A stretch of 64,000 bases of DNA from Solibacteraceae bacterium (lineage in GTDB: Bacteria; Acidobacteriota; Terriglobia; Bryobacterales; Bryobacteraceae): contig JAJPJX010000063.1 in assembly GCA_021324015.1 (NCBI GenBank), positions 1 to 64,000 of the forward strand, read 5' to 3'. The position numbers and the translations under genes are program-made. Below are positions 41,401-49,699 of the stretch, one piece after another. A model generated the notes under the pieces. The model saw only the letters and a program-made list of their open reading frames with translations, searched no databases and was not told where the DNA came from. Positions within the stretch are counted from its first letter, which is position 1, and each line of letters starts with the position of its first letter.

Positions 41401-44262
41401 ATGCTGCGACATCGGGGATATGGGGAAGCTCTGGCAGGCGCGGCCGCCTGCCTGCTGGCCGCACAGGGAGTACTGGCGCAGGAGGTGATCCGGCAGTCCG
41501 GATTCAGGGATTTCGCGCGGGGGACGCCCGGAAATTCGGGGGCCAACCTGTACGTCTCGCGCGCCGGCCGCGTGGAGGTTATCAACACCTGGGACCTCAA
41601 CCAGGATGGCTATGTGGACCTGCTGCTGAGCAACGACCACAACGTGATGGAGACGGTGGACGCGCTGATCTACTGGGGGTCTTCGCAGGGCTACCGCTCG
41701 CTGGTACCCGAATTATGGCCGGAGCGCCCCCTGGCGCAGGTTGTCTTCGGCCTGATGGACCACCCCGCCGGGGTCACGCGCCTGCCTAGTTTCGGGGGCG
41801 GCCGGTCGGTCATCGCGGACCTTAACCGCGACGGCTACCCGGACATCGTCTTCTGCAACTACATTCACAACTACCCGGGTATCCGCACGGCGTACATCTA
41901 CTGGGGAGGCCCGCGGGGTTTCCAGCGCGAACGGCGCACGGAGCTGCCTACCAACTGGGCCTCCGGCGTGGCCGCCGCGGATTTGAACGGCGACGGCTAC
42001 CCGGAGCTGGTGTTCGCCAACCAGGGGGTAGAGCCAGGGCTGGAGAACATCTCGCCGGAGACGCCGCTCGACGCCTACATCTACTGGGGCAGCGCCACCG
42101 GATTCGACGTCAAGCGGCGTACCTCGCTCGCGGCGCAGGGTGCGAGCGACGTGGCCATTGCGGACGTGAACCACGACGGCTTCCCCGACCTGGCCTTTAC
42201 CGGCAGCCGTCCGGGGGCCGAGGGCGTGCGGATCTTCTGGGGCAGCCGCGCGGGCTACTCCAACCAGCACTTCCAGGCGGCGCCGCTGCCGCAGCCCACC
42301 AGCATCCGGGCGGCCGACCTGGACGGCGACGGTTTCGCCGACCTGATCGTGACCACGGCCGGGGCGCGCCAGACCATCGCGCTCGAAAGCAGCGCCACGG
42401 ACGGGCACGGCGGCGAGGTCTACCTGCTGATGGGCGGCGCCTCGGGAGTGGATCTCCGCCGCAGGCAGGCGCTCCCGGCGCGCGGGGGCCGCGACTCCGC
42501 CGCCGCGGACTTCAACCACGATGGTTTCCCGGACGTGGCCGTGGCCAACTCCGCGGGCGCCTCCTACGTCTACTGGGGATCGAAGGCGGGCTTCAGCCCA
42601 GCCCGCCGCACCGAGTTGCCCACCTTAAGCGCCAACGGGGTTTGCGCCGCAGACCTGAACGGGGACGGCTTCCCGGACCTGGTGTTCGCGAATTCGAACG
42701 ACGGCCAATCCTACGACGTGCCCTCCTACATCTACTGGGGCAGCGGCACGGGCTTTGCGCCCTACCTGCGCGCAAGCCTGCAAAGCTTCGGCGCCGCCAG
42801 CGTGAACGCCGCCGACCTGGACGGCGATGGCCGCCCCGAAATCCTGCTGGTGAACCAGTACAGCGGCAGCGCGGACAGCCGCATCAACAGCCGCATTTTC
42901 TGGGGCAACCCGCACCACTACTACTCAAGCGCCTCCATGACCACAATTCCGGGCCACGGCACCTACGACACCACCGTGGCCGACCTCAACGACGATGGCT
43001 TTCCGGACGTCGTGCTGTCCAACTCCTACGCCGACGGCGCGTACGTCTATTGGGGCGGCAAGGAGGGCTTTTCCACGCGGCGCCGCGCCACGCTCACCGC
43101 GGCCGGCGGCGCCTTCGGGTCGAGCGCCGCGGACCTGAACCGGGACGGCTACCTGGACCTGGTCTTCACCCGCCGGGAGGGCGGCAAGTTCGTGGGCACG
43201 GTGCTCTGGGGGTCGGCCGAAGGCTATTCCGCCGCCCGCAAAACCGATCTGCCGCTGAAGGGCAAGCGCTCGCTTTCGAACGCGATCGCGGACCTCAACC
43301 GCGACGGATATCTGGACCTAATTTTTCCCGACGAATATTTCGGGAACCTGCACATTTTCTGGGGCGGGCCGGACGGCTATTCGGAGGCGCGGAGCTGGTC
43401 GAAATTCGTTTCCGCCGGGAGCCTGGAACTGGCGGACCTGAACGGCGACGGCTACCTGGATTTCGTCATTGCCGGGGGCTTCGACCCGCAGACCAAGTCC
43501 CGCAACACGAAGACACGCATCTTCTGGGGCACGCCCGAGGGCACGCCTTCCGCGGCGGGAACCGTGGAGCTGGAAGCCTACCAGTCGCTGGAGTGCGCGA
43601 TTGCGGATCTGGACCGGGACGGCAATCTCGACCTGGTGCTGAGCAACTACATGTCCGACAGCACGCGCTCTCTGCCGGTGTTTATTTATTGGGGGAGCAA
43701 GGGCGGGCGGTACAGCAACGCACGCCGCACGGACCTGCCGGCGGAATCCTCGGCCGGCATCCAGACCGTGGACCTGAATCGCGACGGCTATCCGGAGATC
43801 ATCGTGCACAACCACTTGAGAGACGGGAACCACGCCATCGCAAGCTATATCTACTGGAACGGCCCGCGGGGCTTCGACAAGACGCGGCGCACGGAGATCC
43901 CCAGCTTCGGCCCGCATTTTTCGCAGATGACCGATCCGGGCAACCTCTACACGCGCAAGCTGGAAGAAGAATACGTTTCGGCTGCGCTGGCCATTCCGGC
44001 TGGGAAGGGGGCGGCGGTGCTGCGCTGGAAAGCGGCGGAGCCGCACGGAGCGCGCCTCGCGTTTCAGGTGCGCGCGGCGGGCACGCGCGAAGGGCTGCGA
44101 GCCGCGGCGTGGGAAGGCCCCTCCGGCCCCGGCACGGCCTACGAGGCGAGCGGCGCCGCTCTGCGCGGGTTCTCCGGCTGGCTGCAATACCGGGCCATTT
44201 TCCGCTCTCCGGATGGCGGGGTGTGGCCGGCGCTCACCGAAGTGGAAGTGGGGCTGCGGTGA
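41401..44262 (+). CDS. Giant secreted VCBS/FG-GAP repeat propeller, copy 2
   Basis: 953 residues from the ATG at 41401; a further upstream frame has no signal peptide. Signal peptide within the first 27 residues (GAAACLLAAQGVLAQ). It has the same architecture as copy 1: DLNQDGYVDLLLSNDH, DLNGDGYPELVFAN, DVNHDGFPDLAFTG and DLNDDGFPDVVLSN, each followed by YIYWG or similar, and a beta-rich C-terminal domain with the DPGNLYTRKLEEEYVSAAL motif also seen in copy 1 (GNLYTRALEEIY). The two are clear paralogs on either side of the receptor. Calcium-binding surface or matrix protein is the likely role. Confidence 0.88.
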   Translation: MLRHRGYGEALAGAAACLLAAQGVLAQEVIRQSGFRDFARGTPGNSGANLYVSRAGRVEVINTWDLNQDGYVDLLLSNDHNVMETVDALIYWGSSQGYRSLVPELWPERPLAQVVFGLMDHPAGVTRLPSFGGGRSVIADLNRDGYPDIVFCNYIHNYPGIRTAYIYWGGPRGFQRERRTELPTNWASGVAAADLNGDGYPELVFANQGVEPGLENISPETPLDAYIYWGSATGFDVKRRTSLAAQGASDVAIADVNHDGFPDLAFTGSRPGAEGVRIFWGSRAGYSNQHFQAAPLPQPTSIRAADLDGDGFADLIVTTAGARQTIALESSATDGHGGEVYLLMGGASGVDLRRRQALPARGGRDSAAADFNHDGFPDVAVANSAGASYVYWGSKAGFSPARRTELPTLSANGVCAADLNGDGFPDLVFANSNDGQSYDVPSYIYWGSGTGFAPYLRASLQSFGAASVNAADLDGDGRPEILLVNQYSGSADSRINSRIFWGNPHHYYSSASMTTIPGHGTYDTTVADLNDDGFPDVVLSNSYADGAYVYWGGKEGFSTRRRATLTAAGGAFGSSAADLNRDGYLDLVFTRREGGKFVGTVLWGSAEGYSAARKTDLPLKGKRSLSNAIADLNRDGYLDLIFPDEYFGNLHIFWGGPDGYSEARSWSKFVSAGSLELADLNGDGYLDFVIAGGFDPQTKSRNTKTRIFWGTPEGTPSAAGTVELEAYQSLECAIADLDRDGNLDLVLSNYMSDSTRSLPVFIYWGSKGGRYSNARRTDLPAESSAGIQTVDLNRDGYPEIIVHNHLRDGNHAIASYIYWNGPRGFDKTRRTEIPSFGPHFSQMTDPGNLYTRKLEEEYVSAALAIPAGKGAAVLRWKAAEPHGARLAFQVRAAGTREGLRAAAWEGPSGPGTAYEASGAALRGFSGWLQYRAIFRSPDGGVWPALTEVEVGLR

Positions 44263-44272
44263 GGGCGGGCGT

Positions 44273-45766
44273 TCAGGCGGCCCCGGGCTCTCCGTAGCCC
44301 ACCACCAGGCCGCGCACGCGCTGCTCGGCGGGGGGCGCCTGGAGCAGGCTGGCGCCGAAGCCGGCCAGGAGGGTCACGGCCACGCCCACGGGGCCGAACA
44401 GGAAAAAGCTCCAGTCCGTGGCGGCGGAAACGATAGCCACCGCGATGCCGCCGGCCAGCGCCCCGGCCAGCACCCCGTTGGCGGTGGCGCGGCGCGTCAG
44501 GGAGGCCAGCAGGAAGATTCCCAGCATGGGGCCGGTGATCACGCTGCTCACCTTGTTGTAGGCCAGGGCCAGTTCGCCCAGCCGATCGGCGTAGAGCGCC
44601 AGGCAGGTGACCACGGCGCCCCAGGCCAGCGTGCCCAGGCGGCCCACCCAGCCGTAGTGCGTGGCCTCCCGGCCGGGCCGGTAGAGGCGCTGGTAAAAGT
44701 CGATGGTGGTGGCCGTGGTGAGCGAGTTGATGCCAGCCGACATCACCGCCATGGAGGCCGAGAACAGCGAGGCGATTACCAGCCCGGACAGGCCCGCGGG
44801 CAGCTCGCGCATGGCGAAGAAGGGCACGATGTCGTCGGAGAAGGGCACGCCCGCCAGGCGCGCCGGGTGGAAATGATAGAAGGCGAACAGCGCCGTGCCC
44901 ACCAGCGACAGCACCACCGAGAGCGGCACCACGATGACGGCCTGCACCAGGATCGACTGGCGGCAGTCCCGGCTGGACTTGGTGGTAAACAACCGCTGGA
45001 GCACGGCCTGGTCGGTGGTGAGCGGCCCCAGGGCCAGCACCAGTCCGCCGATCACGCAGGCCCACAGCGAGGTGAGCTGCGAGGGATCGAGCGAGAGGTT
45101 CAGGTGATGCAGCTTGCCCGCGGCAGCGGCCGCCCGCCAGGCGGCCGGCAGGCCTCCGGGAACGCTCGCCAGCGCCGCCACCAGGATCACCACGATGCCC
45201 ACGGAGACCGCGGTGAACTGGAGCACGTCGGTCCAGATGACCGCCTTCACGCCGCCCAGCGTGGTGTACAGCGTGGTGAAGCCACCCATGAGAAAGATGC
45301 ACTGCCAGCCGGGCAGGCCGGTGATCAGGTGGATCACCAGCGCGGGCGCGTAAATCACCACGGCCACGTGCATACCGCGCAGGATTTGAAACAGCAGGCT
45401 GGTAAAGAGGCGCACCTTGAGATCGAAGCGGCGCTCCAGGTACTCGTAGGCGGTATAAAGCGGCAGGCGCGAATAGAAGGGCACAAACACCAGAATGGCG
45501 ATGGGCGCGGCCAGCGGATAGCCGACCGAGGTCCACACCAGCTCCAGGTTGTGGCGGAAGGCCCACGCGGGCGAGCCCATCACCGTGATGGCGCTGAGAT
45601 CCGCGGCGATGATCGAGATGCCCACCGGCAGCCAGGACATGGCCCGACCGCCGAGAAAATACTCCCGCGCCGTGCTCTTGCGGCGGTAGAAGGAGCTGCC
45701 GATGGCCGCGATGGCAAACAGGTAGGCGGTGATGACGAAGTAATCCAGGGGAGCGAGGCTCTTCAC
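44273..45766 (-). CDS. Sodium:solute symporter (SSS family)
   Basis: 497 residues from GTG 45766, the usual length; the frame stays open upstream across the promoter region but begins KSLAPLDYFVITAYLFAIAA only from this codon. About thirteen hydrophobic segments; marks include KSTAREYFLGGRAMSWLPVG, TLGGVKAVIWTDVLQF and SASMAVMSAGINSLTTATTI (the sodium-site helix), typical of SSS carriers for sugars, amino acids or acids. It is divergent from gamma-glutamyltransferase; its start region shares the TGTCGACA palindrome with that promoter. It converges with VCBS copy 2. Confidence 0.92.
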   Translation of the reverse strand: MKSLAPLDYFVITAYLFAIAAIGSSFYRRKSTAREYFLGGRAMSWLPVGISIIAADLSAITVMGSPAWAFRHNLELVWTSVGYPLAAPIAILVFVPFYSRLPLYTAYEYLERRFDLKVRLFTSLLFQILRGMHVAVVIYAPALVIHLITGLPGWQCIFLMGGFTTLYTTLGGVKAVIWTDVLQFTAVSVGIVVILVAALASVPGGLPAAWRAAAAAGKLHHLNLSLDPSQLTSLWACVIGGLVLALGPLTTDQAVLQRLFTTKSSRDCRQSILVQAVIVVPLSVVLSLVGTALFAFYHFHPARLAGVPFSDDIVPFFAMRELPAGLSGLVIASLFSASMAVMSAGINSLTTATTIDFYQRLYRPGREATHYGWVGRLGTLAWGAVVTCLALYADRLGELALAYNKVSSVITGPMLGIFLLASLTRRATANGVLAGALAGGIAVAIVSAATDWSFFLFGPVGVAVTLLAGFGASLLQAPPAEQRVRGLVVGYGEPGAA

Positions 45767-45821
45767 GCGGCGCGCCTCGCGGCAGAGAACGGCGGCTGTT
45801 TGTCGAACACCGTGGGCTATC

Positions 45822-45849
45822 TTAACAACACTGTCGACAGATGTATACT
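45822..45849 (+). promoter_or_regulatory. Promoter of the gamma-glutamyltransferase gene
   Basis: TTAACA (45822-45827) and TATACT (45844-45849) with 16 bases between. The spacer contains the perfect 10-bp palindrome CTGTCGACAG (45831-45840), placed where a repressor would block polymerase. The -10 ends 11 bases before the ATG at 45861, so the leader is very short, or the true start is later (45888). Confidence 0.6.
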
Positions 45850-45860
45850 GAGCATCCAGG

Positions 45861-47549
45861 ATGCGCGCGGCGCGAAGCGGCGGGCGGATGGCGGCGGGTC
45901 TGATACTCTGGACCGCGATGACGCCATACCTGGTCTGGGGCGCGCAGCCTCTGCGCACGAAGCACGCCATGGTGGTCAGCGGAGAGGCGCACGCCACGGA
46001 AACCGGCCTGGCGGTGCTCGAAAGCGGCGGTAACGCCGTGGATGCCGCCGTAGCCATGGCCTTCACACTGGGGGTGACGCACTCGGCCATGTGCGGGCTG
46101 GGCGGCGGCGGGTACGTGCTGCTGCGCGCCGCGGATGGCCAGGCGGCCTTCTTCGACTTCCGCGAGCAGGCGCCCGGCAAGGCGTCGCGGGAGATGTTTC
46201 TGGACGCGCAGGGGCATCTTTCACCCGACAGCCTGACGGGCTGGCGCGCGGCCGCGGTGCCGGGGTACGTCAAGGGCCTGGAGGCGGTGCATCGGGCCTA
46301 TGGCACGCGTCCCTGGAAGGATCTGCTGGCGCCCGCCATCCGCCTGGCGGTGGAGGGCCATGCGATCGGCTACCAGCGTGCCGAGACAATGCGCCACTCC
46401 GGCAGCCTGCCGAAGGACCCGGAGTCGCGGCGCATCTTCTTGAACCAGGGGCGGTATTTTTCGCTGGGAGACCGGCTGGTGCAGCCGGAACTGGCGCGCA
46501 CGCTGGAGCGCATCGCCGCGGGCGGCTCTCGTGAGTTCTACGAGGGCGAGACGGCCGGGCGCCTGGCCGCGGAGATGGCGGTCCACGGGGGCCTCATCAC
46601 CCGGGAGGACCTGGCGGCCTACACTGTCGCCCGGGAAGCGCCCCTGACCGGCGCCTACCGCGGCTACCGGATCCTCACAGCCGCGGGCACCAGCGCGGGC
46701 GGCGTGGGACTGCTGCAAATGCTGGGCGTGCTGGAAGGCACGGGCTTCGAACAATACGGCGCCGGTTCGGCCGCGGCGCTGCACTACCTGGCCGAAGCCA
46801 TGCGGCGCTACTTCGCCGACCGCAGCGACTACGTGGGCGATCCGGCCTTCTTCCCGATTCCGTATGACAAGCTGCTCGACCCGCGCCACATCGCGGCGCT
46901 GCGCGCCTCCATCGACCCACAACACGCCACGCCCAGCCAGCGCATTCATCCCGGCGCGGCGGCCAGCCGCGAAGGCGCGGACACTACGCATTTCGGCGTG
47001 GTGGATGCCGCGGGGAACGCCGTGGCCGTGACCGTCACGCTCAACAGCGCTTACGGCAGCGGGGTGACCGTGCCCGGCCTGGGCTTCCTGCTGAACAACA
47101 ACATGGACAACTTCGCCGCCAATCCCGGCAAGACCAATCAGTACGGCCTGGTGCAGGGTGAAGCCAACGCCATCCAACCGCGAAAACGGCCGGTTTCCTC
47201 GATGACGCCGACCATCGTGCTGCGCGGCGGCAAGCTGTTCCTGGTCGCCGGCACGCCGGGCGGGCCTACGATTCTGAACTCCGTGCTGCAAGCTGTCGTG
47301 AACGTGATCGACTTCCATATGAACGCCCAGGACGCTGTCAGCGCGCCGCGCATCCATCACCAGTGGCAACCGGACAAGCTGTTCGTCGAGCCGGGCTTCT
47401 CCCCGGACACCATCGCTCTGCTCAAGGCCCGCGGCCACGACGTGGAACTGCGCGGCTCCAACAATGACATGAACATGATCCTGCTGGACGGGTCCTATTT
47501 CCAGGGCGCTGTGGACCCGAGGCGGGAAGGAAAGGCCGCCGGATACTGA
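45861..47549 (+). CDS. ggt: Gamma-glutamyltransferase (periplasmic Ntn hydrolase)
   Basis: 562 residues with an N-terminal export signal (AAGLILWTAMTPYLVWGAQ; an ATG at 45888 is an alternative start). Ntn-hydrolase precursor. The large-subunit part has AMVVSGEAHATETGLAVLES and the oxyanion/substrate region MCGLGGGGYVLL. Self-cleavage should occur before T375 in ADTTHFGVVDAAGNAV, giving the small subunit with KRPVSSMTPTIV and GTPGGPTI. It transfers or hydrolyses gamma-glutamyl groups of peptides such as glutathione. It is followed after one base by DUF3830 and is divergent from the SSS symporter. Confidence 0.92.
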   Translation: MRAARSGGRMAAGLILWTAMTPYLVWGAQPLRTKHAMVVSGEAHATETGLAVLESGGNAVDAAVAMAFTLGVTHSAMCGLGGGGYVLLRAADGQAAFFDFREQAPGKASREMFLDAQGHLSPDSLTGWRAAAVPGYVKGLEAVHRAYGTRPWKDLLAPAIRLAVEGHAIGYQRAETMRHSGSLPKDPESRRIFLNQGRYFSLGDRLVQPELARTLERIAAGGSREFYEGETAGRLAAEMAVHGGLITREDLAAYTVAREAPLTGAYRGYRILTAAGTSAGGVGLLQMLGVLEGTGFEQYGAGSAAALHYLAEAMRRYFADRSDYVGDPAFFPIPYDKLLDPRHIAALRASIDPQHATPSQRIHPGAAASREGADTTHFGVVDAAGNAVAVTVTLNSAYGSGVTVPGLGFLLNNNMDNFAANPGKTNQYGLVQGEANAIQPRKRPVSSMTPTIVLRGGKLFLVAGTPGGPTILNSVLQAVVNVIDFHMNAQDAVSAPRIHHQWQPDKLFVEPGFSPDTIALLKARGHDVELRGSNNDMNMILLDGSYFQGAVDPRREGKAAGY

Positions 47550-47550
47550 C

Positions 47551-48021
47551 ATGCCAGACACCAAACGCCGCATCAAGCTATCGTTTCCCACGACGGGCGA
47601 ATTCGTGGTCGCGGATCTGCTGGACGAAGACGCACCCGCCGTCTGCGACCTGGTCTGGCAGTTCCTGCCGGTAGAGCATCCGGCCATCCACGGCATGTAC
47701 TCGGGCGCGGAGGTTTTCGTGCTGCTGGACCAGGCCGTGCCGCCGGCGGCCGAAAACCTGGTCCAAATCCCGCTGCCGGGCGAGCTGTTCTACTACTACG
47801 AGGAGGGCCGCGGCGCGGCGGGGTCGCGCGGGCCGTTCAGCGAAATCTGCTTTGTGTACGGCCGCGGCGTGGTGCTGCGGGGCCACGAGGGCATCGCCGT
47901 GCAGGCGAGCCTGTTCGCGCGCGTGCCCGGCGACTGGAAGCACGATTGGACGGCCTTCGCAGAGGCCTGCCGGCGCTGCCGCTGGGAAGGCCCGCGGCCA
48001 CTGCGCATCGAACGGGCGTGA
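47551..48021 (+). CDS. DUF3830-family protein
   Basis: 156 residues, cyclophilin-like fold of the DUF3830 family: FLPVEHPAIHGMYSGAEVFV, ENLVQIPLPGELFYYYEEG, CFVYGRGVVLRGHEG and an ASLFARV segment. Function is not established; members often sit next to transporters and amidohydrolases for amino-acid-like or ureide compounds, which fits the neighbourhood here. It begins one base after the ggt stop and ends before a GC-rich inverted repeat that separates it from the convergent GntR gene. Confidence 0.75.
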   Translation: MPDTKRRIKLSFPTTGEFVVADLLDEDAPAVCDLVWQFLPVEHPAIHGMYSGAEVFVLLDQAVPPAAENLVQIPLPGELFYYYEEGRGAAGSRGPFSEICFVYGRGVVLRGHEGIAVQASLFARVPGDWKHDWTAFAEACRRCRWEGPRPLRIERA

Positions 48022-48028
48022 AGATAGA

Positions 48029-48053
48029 CCGCTCCCTGACGGTCGCGGCTCGG
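48029..48053 (+). repeat. Dispersed intergenic repeat, copy 2
   Basis: A 25-base element, 21 of 25 identical to the copy at 22510-22534. In one frame it encodes the peptide RPLPDGRGS, a translation I recall from spurious acidobacterial annotations. Its last part forms one arm of the inverted repeat at 48042-48097. Confidence 0.6.
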
Positions 48054-48097
48054 TAAAGCCAAGTGCTCGGGTTCGCAGGGTGTTGCCGAGCCGCGGC
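48042..48097. terminator. Inverted repeat between convergent genes
   Basis: Twelve-base arms 48042-48053 and 48086-48097 are complementary at 11 of 12 positions, with a 32-base loop, ending exactly at the GntR stop codon. No T-run follows, so it may terminate both convergent transcripts weakly or be the two halves of an inverted dispersed repeat. Confidence 0.45.
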
Positions 48098-48817
48098 TTA
48101 TTTCCGGCTGGCGTCGGCCATGAAGGCTTCCAGATTTTCGCGGGTGGCTTTGCGGGCCAGGCGCGGATCGCGGGAGCGGATAGCCTTGAGGATGCGTTCG
48201 TGCATCTGGATGCCGTGTGTCCGCACTTCGGCTTTTTGATGCATGTGCGTCCAACTGCTCTTGAACGACCCCGAGAGGGCGGACATCAGGATGACAAACA
48301 GGGCATTCTTGGTGCACTTGGCCAGGAACAGATGAAACTGGAAGTCCAGGTCGTTGTAGCGGTGCATCTGTTCCTCGGTCCAATCCACCGCCTTTTTGTG
48401 CAGGCGCTGCATCGACTGGTTGAGGCGATCCAGGTGAGCGATATCCTCGTCTGTGGCGCGCTCGGCGGCCAGGCCGGCAATCTCGACTTCCAGCAGTTTG
48501 CGGACCTCGAACAGGCTGGCGGCGCCGTTGGACTCCTCCTGCGCGACGAAGAGGTCGAACAGGTCGGCGAGGGGCTCGGTCATGTTCGGCCAGACATAAG
48601 TCCCCTTGCCGCGGGCCTCCTTCAGCACGCCGCGCGCGAGGAGCACTTTGAGGGCCTCGCGCAGGATGGGCCGGCTCACGCCGAACTCGGCGCATAACTC
48701 CCGTTCAGGCGGCAGGTGGAAACCCGTTTTCCACTTACCGGAGAGAATCAGTTCCTGAATCCGCCGGGCGACCAGTTCGTGCAGTTTGGGTGGTCTCTTG
48801 ATGGGGGTCCCTGTCAT
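48098..48817 (-). CDS. FadR-type GntR transcriptional regulator
   Basis: 239 residues from the ATG at 48817 (a GTG at 48826 is equally possible). N-terminal winged helix-turn-helix (about residues 12-75: VARRIQELILSGKWKTGFHL, CAEFGVSRPILREALKVL, RGKGTYV). C-terminal all-helical FCD ligand domain (about 95-235) with FEVRKLLEVEIAGLAAERA and histidine-containing helices (HLFLAKCTKN, HERILKAIRSRD). FadR-type regulators bind small acids and control nearby transport and catabolic genes. It lies inside the 44-61 kb locus; candidate operators are TGTCGACA (41284, 45832) and GGTCTTACC (53030). Confidence 0.9.
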   Translation of the reverse strand: MTGTPIKRPPKLHELVARRIQELILSGKWKTGFHLPPERELCAEFGVSRPILREALKVLLARGVLKEARGKGTYVWPNMTEPLADLFDLFVAQEESNGAASLFEVRKLLEVEIAGLAAERATDEDIAHLDRLNQSMQRLHKKAVDWTEEQMHRYNDLDFQFHLFLAKCTKNALFVILMSALSGSFKSSWTHMHQKAEVRTHGIQMHERILKAIRSRDPRLARKATRENLEAFMADASRK

Positions 48818-48897
48818 GCCTGTCACAGAGGATGGGCGCCGGGGAGCGCCATCCGCCTCCGATTATAGCCGTTTGTTACTTCCGTCCCGCGGCCGCA

Positions 48898-49689
48898 CTA
48901 ACGCACGGTCTTAGCGAACTTCGCGGAATCGCCGTTGGCGCGCGCCAGTTCCTGTTCCCGGCCCGCTTCCTGGATGCGGCCGGCCTTTCGCAACAGGCGG
49001 CTCAGGCGGTAATGCGCGGCCGGCTCGCCCGGCTTGAGGGCGGCGGCTTTGCGGAACTGGGCGATGGCGTCCGTGTCGCGTCCGAGCGAGGCGTAAGCCT
49101 TTCCCAACTCGCAGAGCGCGTCGTATTGCGCCGGATCGAGGCGCAGGGATTCCTCCAGGTAAGCCACGGCCCGTGCCGTGTGCTCCTGCCGCAGGGCAAT
49201 ATCGGCCAGGTAGAAGGTAGTGCGCGGGAAGGCAGGGTTGATGCGCTGCTCGGCGAGGAACTCCTGGCCGGCCCGGTCTAGCTCTCCCCGGCGCCAGCAG
49301 ATCATGCCCAGCGCGAAATGCACCTCCGGGAGGCCGGGATCCTGGGCGGCCGCCTTCCGGAACTCCTGCTCCGCTTCGCTGTCGCGGTACTCCGCGTCCA
49401 GGGCTTCGCCCAGAAGCTTGTGGGCGTAGGCGGAATCGGGGGCCTGCCAGAGAAGCCTCCGGGCGGCCTCGGCGGCGCAGGGTTTGTCGCCCGCAAGGCG
49501 GCAACTGCGCACCAGGTAATAGAGCGCTCCGGGGGAGTCAGGCTCGCGGTCCAGGACGCCGCGCAGCAGTTGGATGGCCTGGCCGGGCCGGCCGGCGCGC
49601 AGTAGCGCGGAGACCTGCGCTTCCAGCCCCGAGGAGGCGGCTGCGCAGGCCAGGGCCGGCAGACACAGGAGTGCCAGGAGGCGCCGCAT
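48898..49689 (-). CDS. Secreted TPR-repeat protein, downstream of receptor 2
   Basis: 263 residues from the ATG at 49689, chosen for the AGGAGG ribosome-binding site just upstream. Signal peptide RRLLALLCLPALACAAAS. The remainder is a run of about six tetratricopeptide repeats (for example AEQEFRKAAAQDPGLPEVHF, AVAYLEESLRLDPAQYDALC, AIAQFRKAAALKPGEPAAHY). It begins 11 bases after the receptor stop, so receptor 2 and this TPR protein form one operon. TPR proteins next to Oar-like receptors may assemble periplasmic complexes. Another TPR gene is divergent from the receptor. Confidence 0.8.
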   Translation of the reverse strand: MRRLLALLCLPALACAAASSGLEAQVSALLRAGRPGQAIQLLRGVLDREPDSPGALYYLVRSCRLAGDKPCAAEAARRLLWQAPDSAYAHKLLGEALDAEYRDSEAEQEFRKAAAQDPGLPEVHFALGMICWRRGELDRAGQEFLAEQRINPAFPRTTFYLADIALRQEHTARAVAYLEESLRLDPAQYDALCELGKAYASLGRDTDAIAQFRKAAALKPGEPAAHYRLSRLLRKAGRIQEAGREQELARANGDSAKFAKTVR

Positions 49690-49699
49690 CGCAGCCTCC

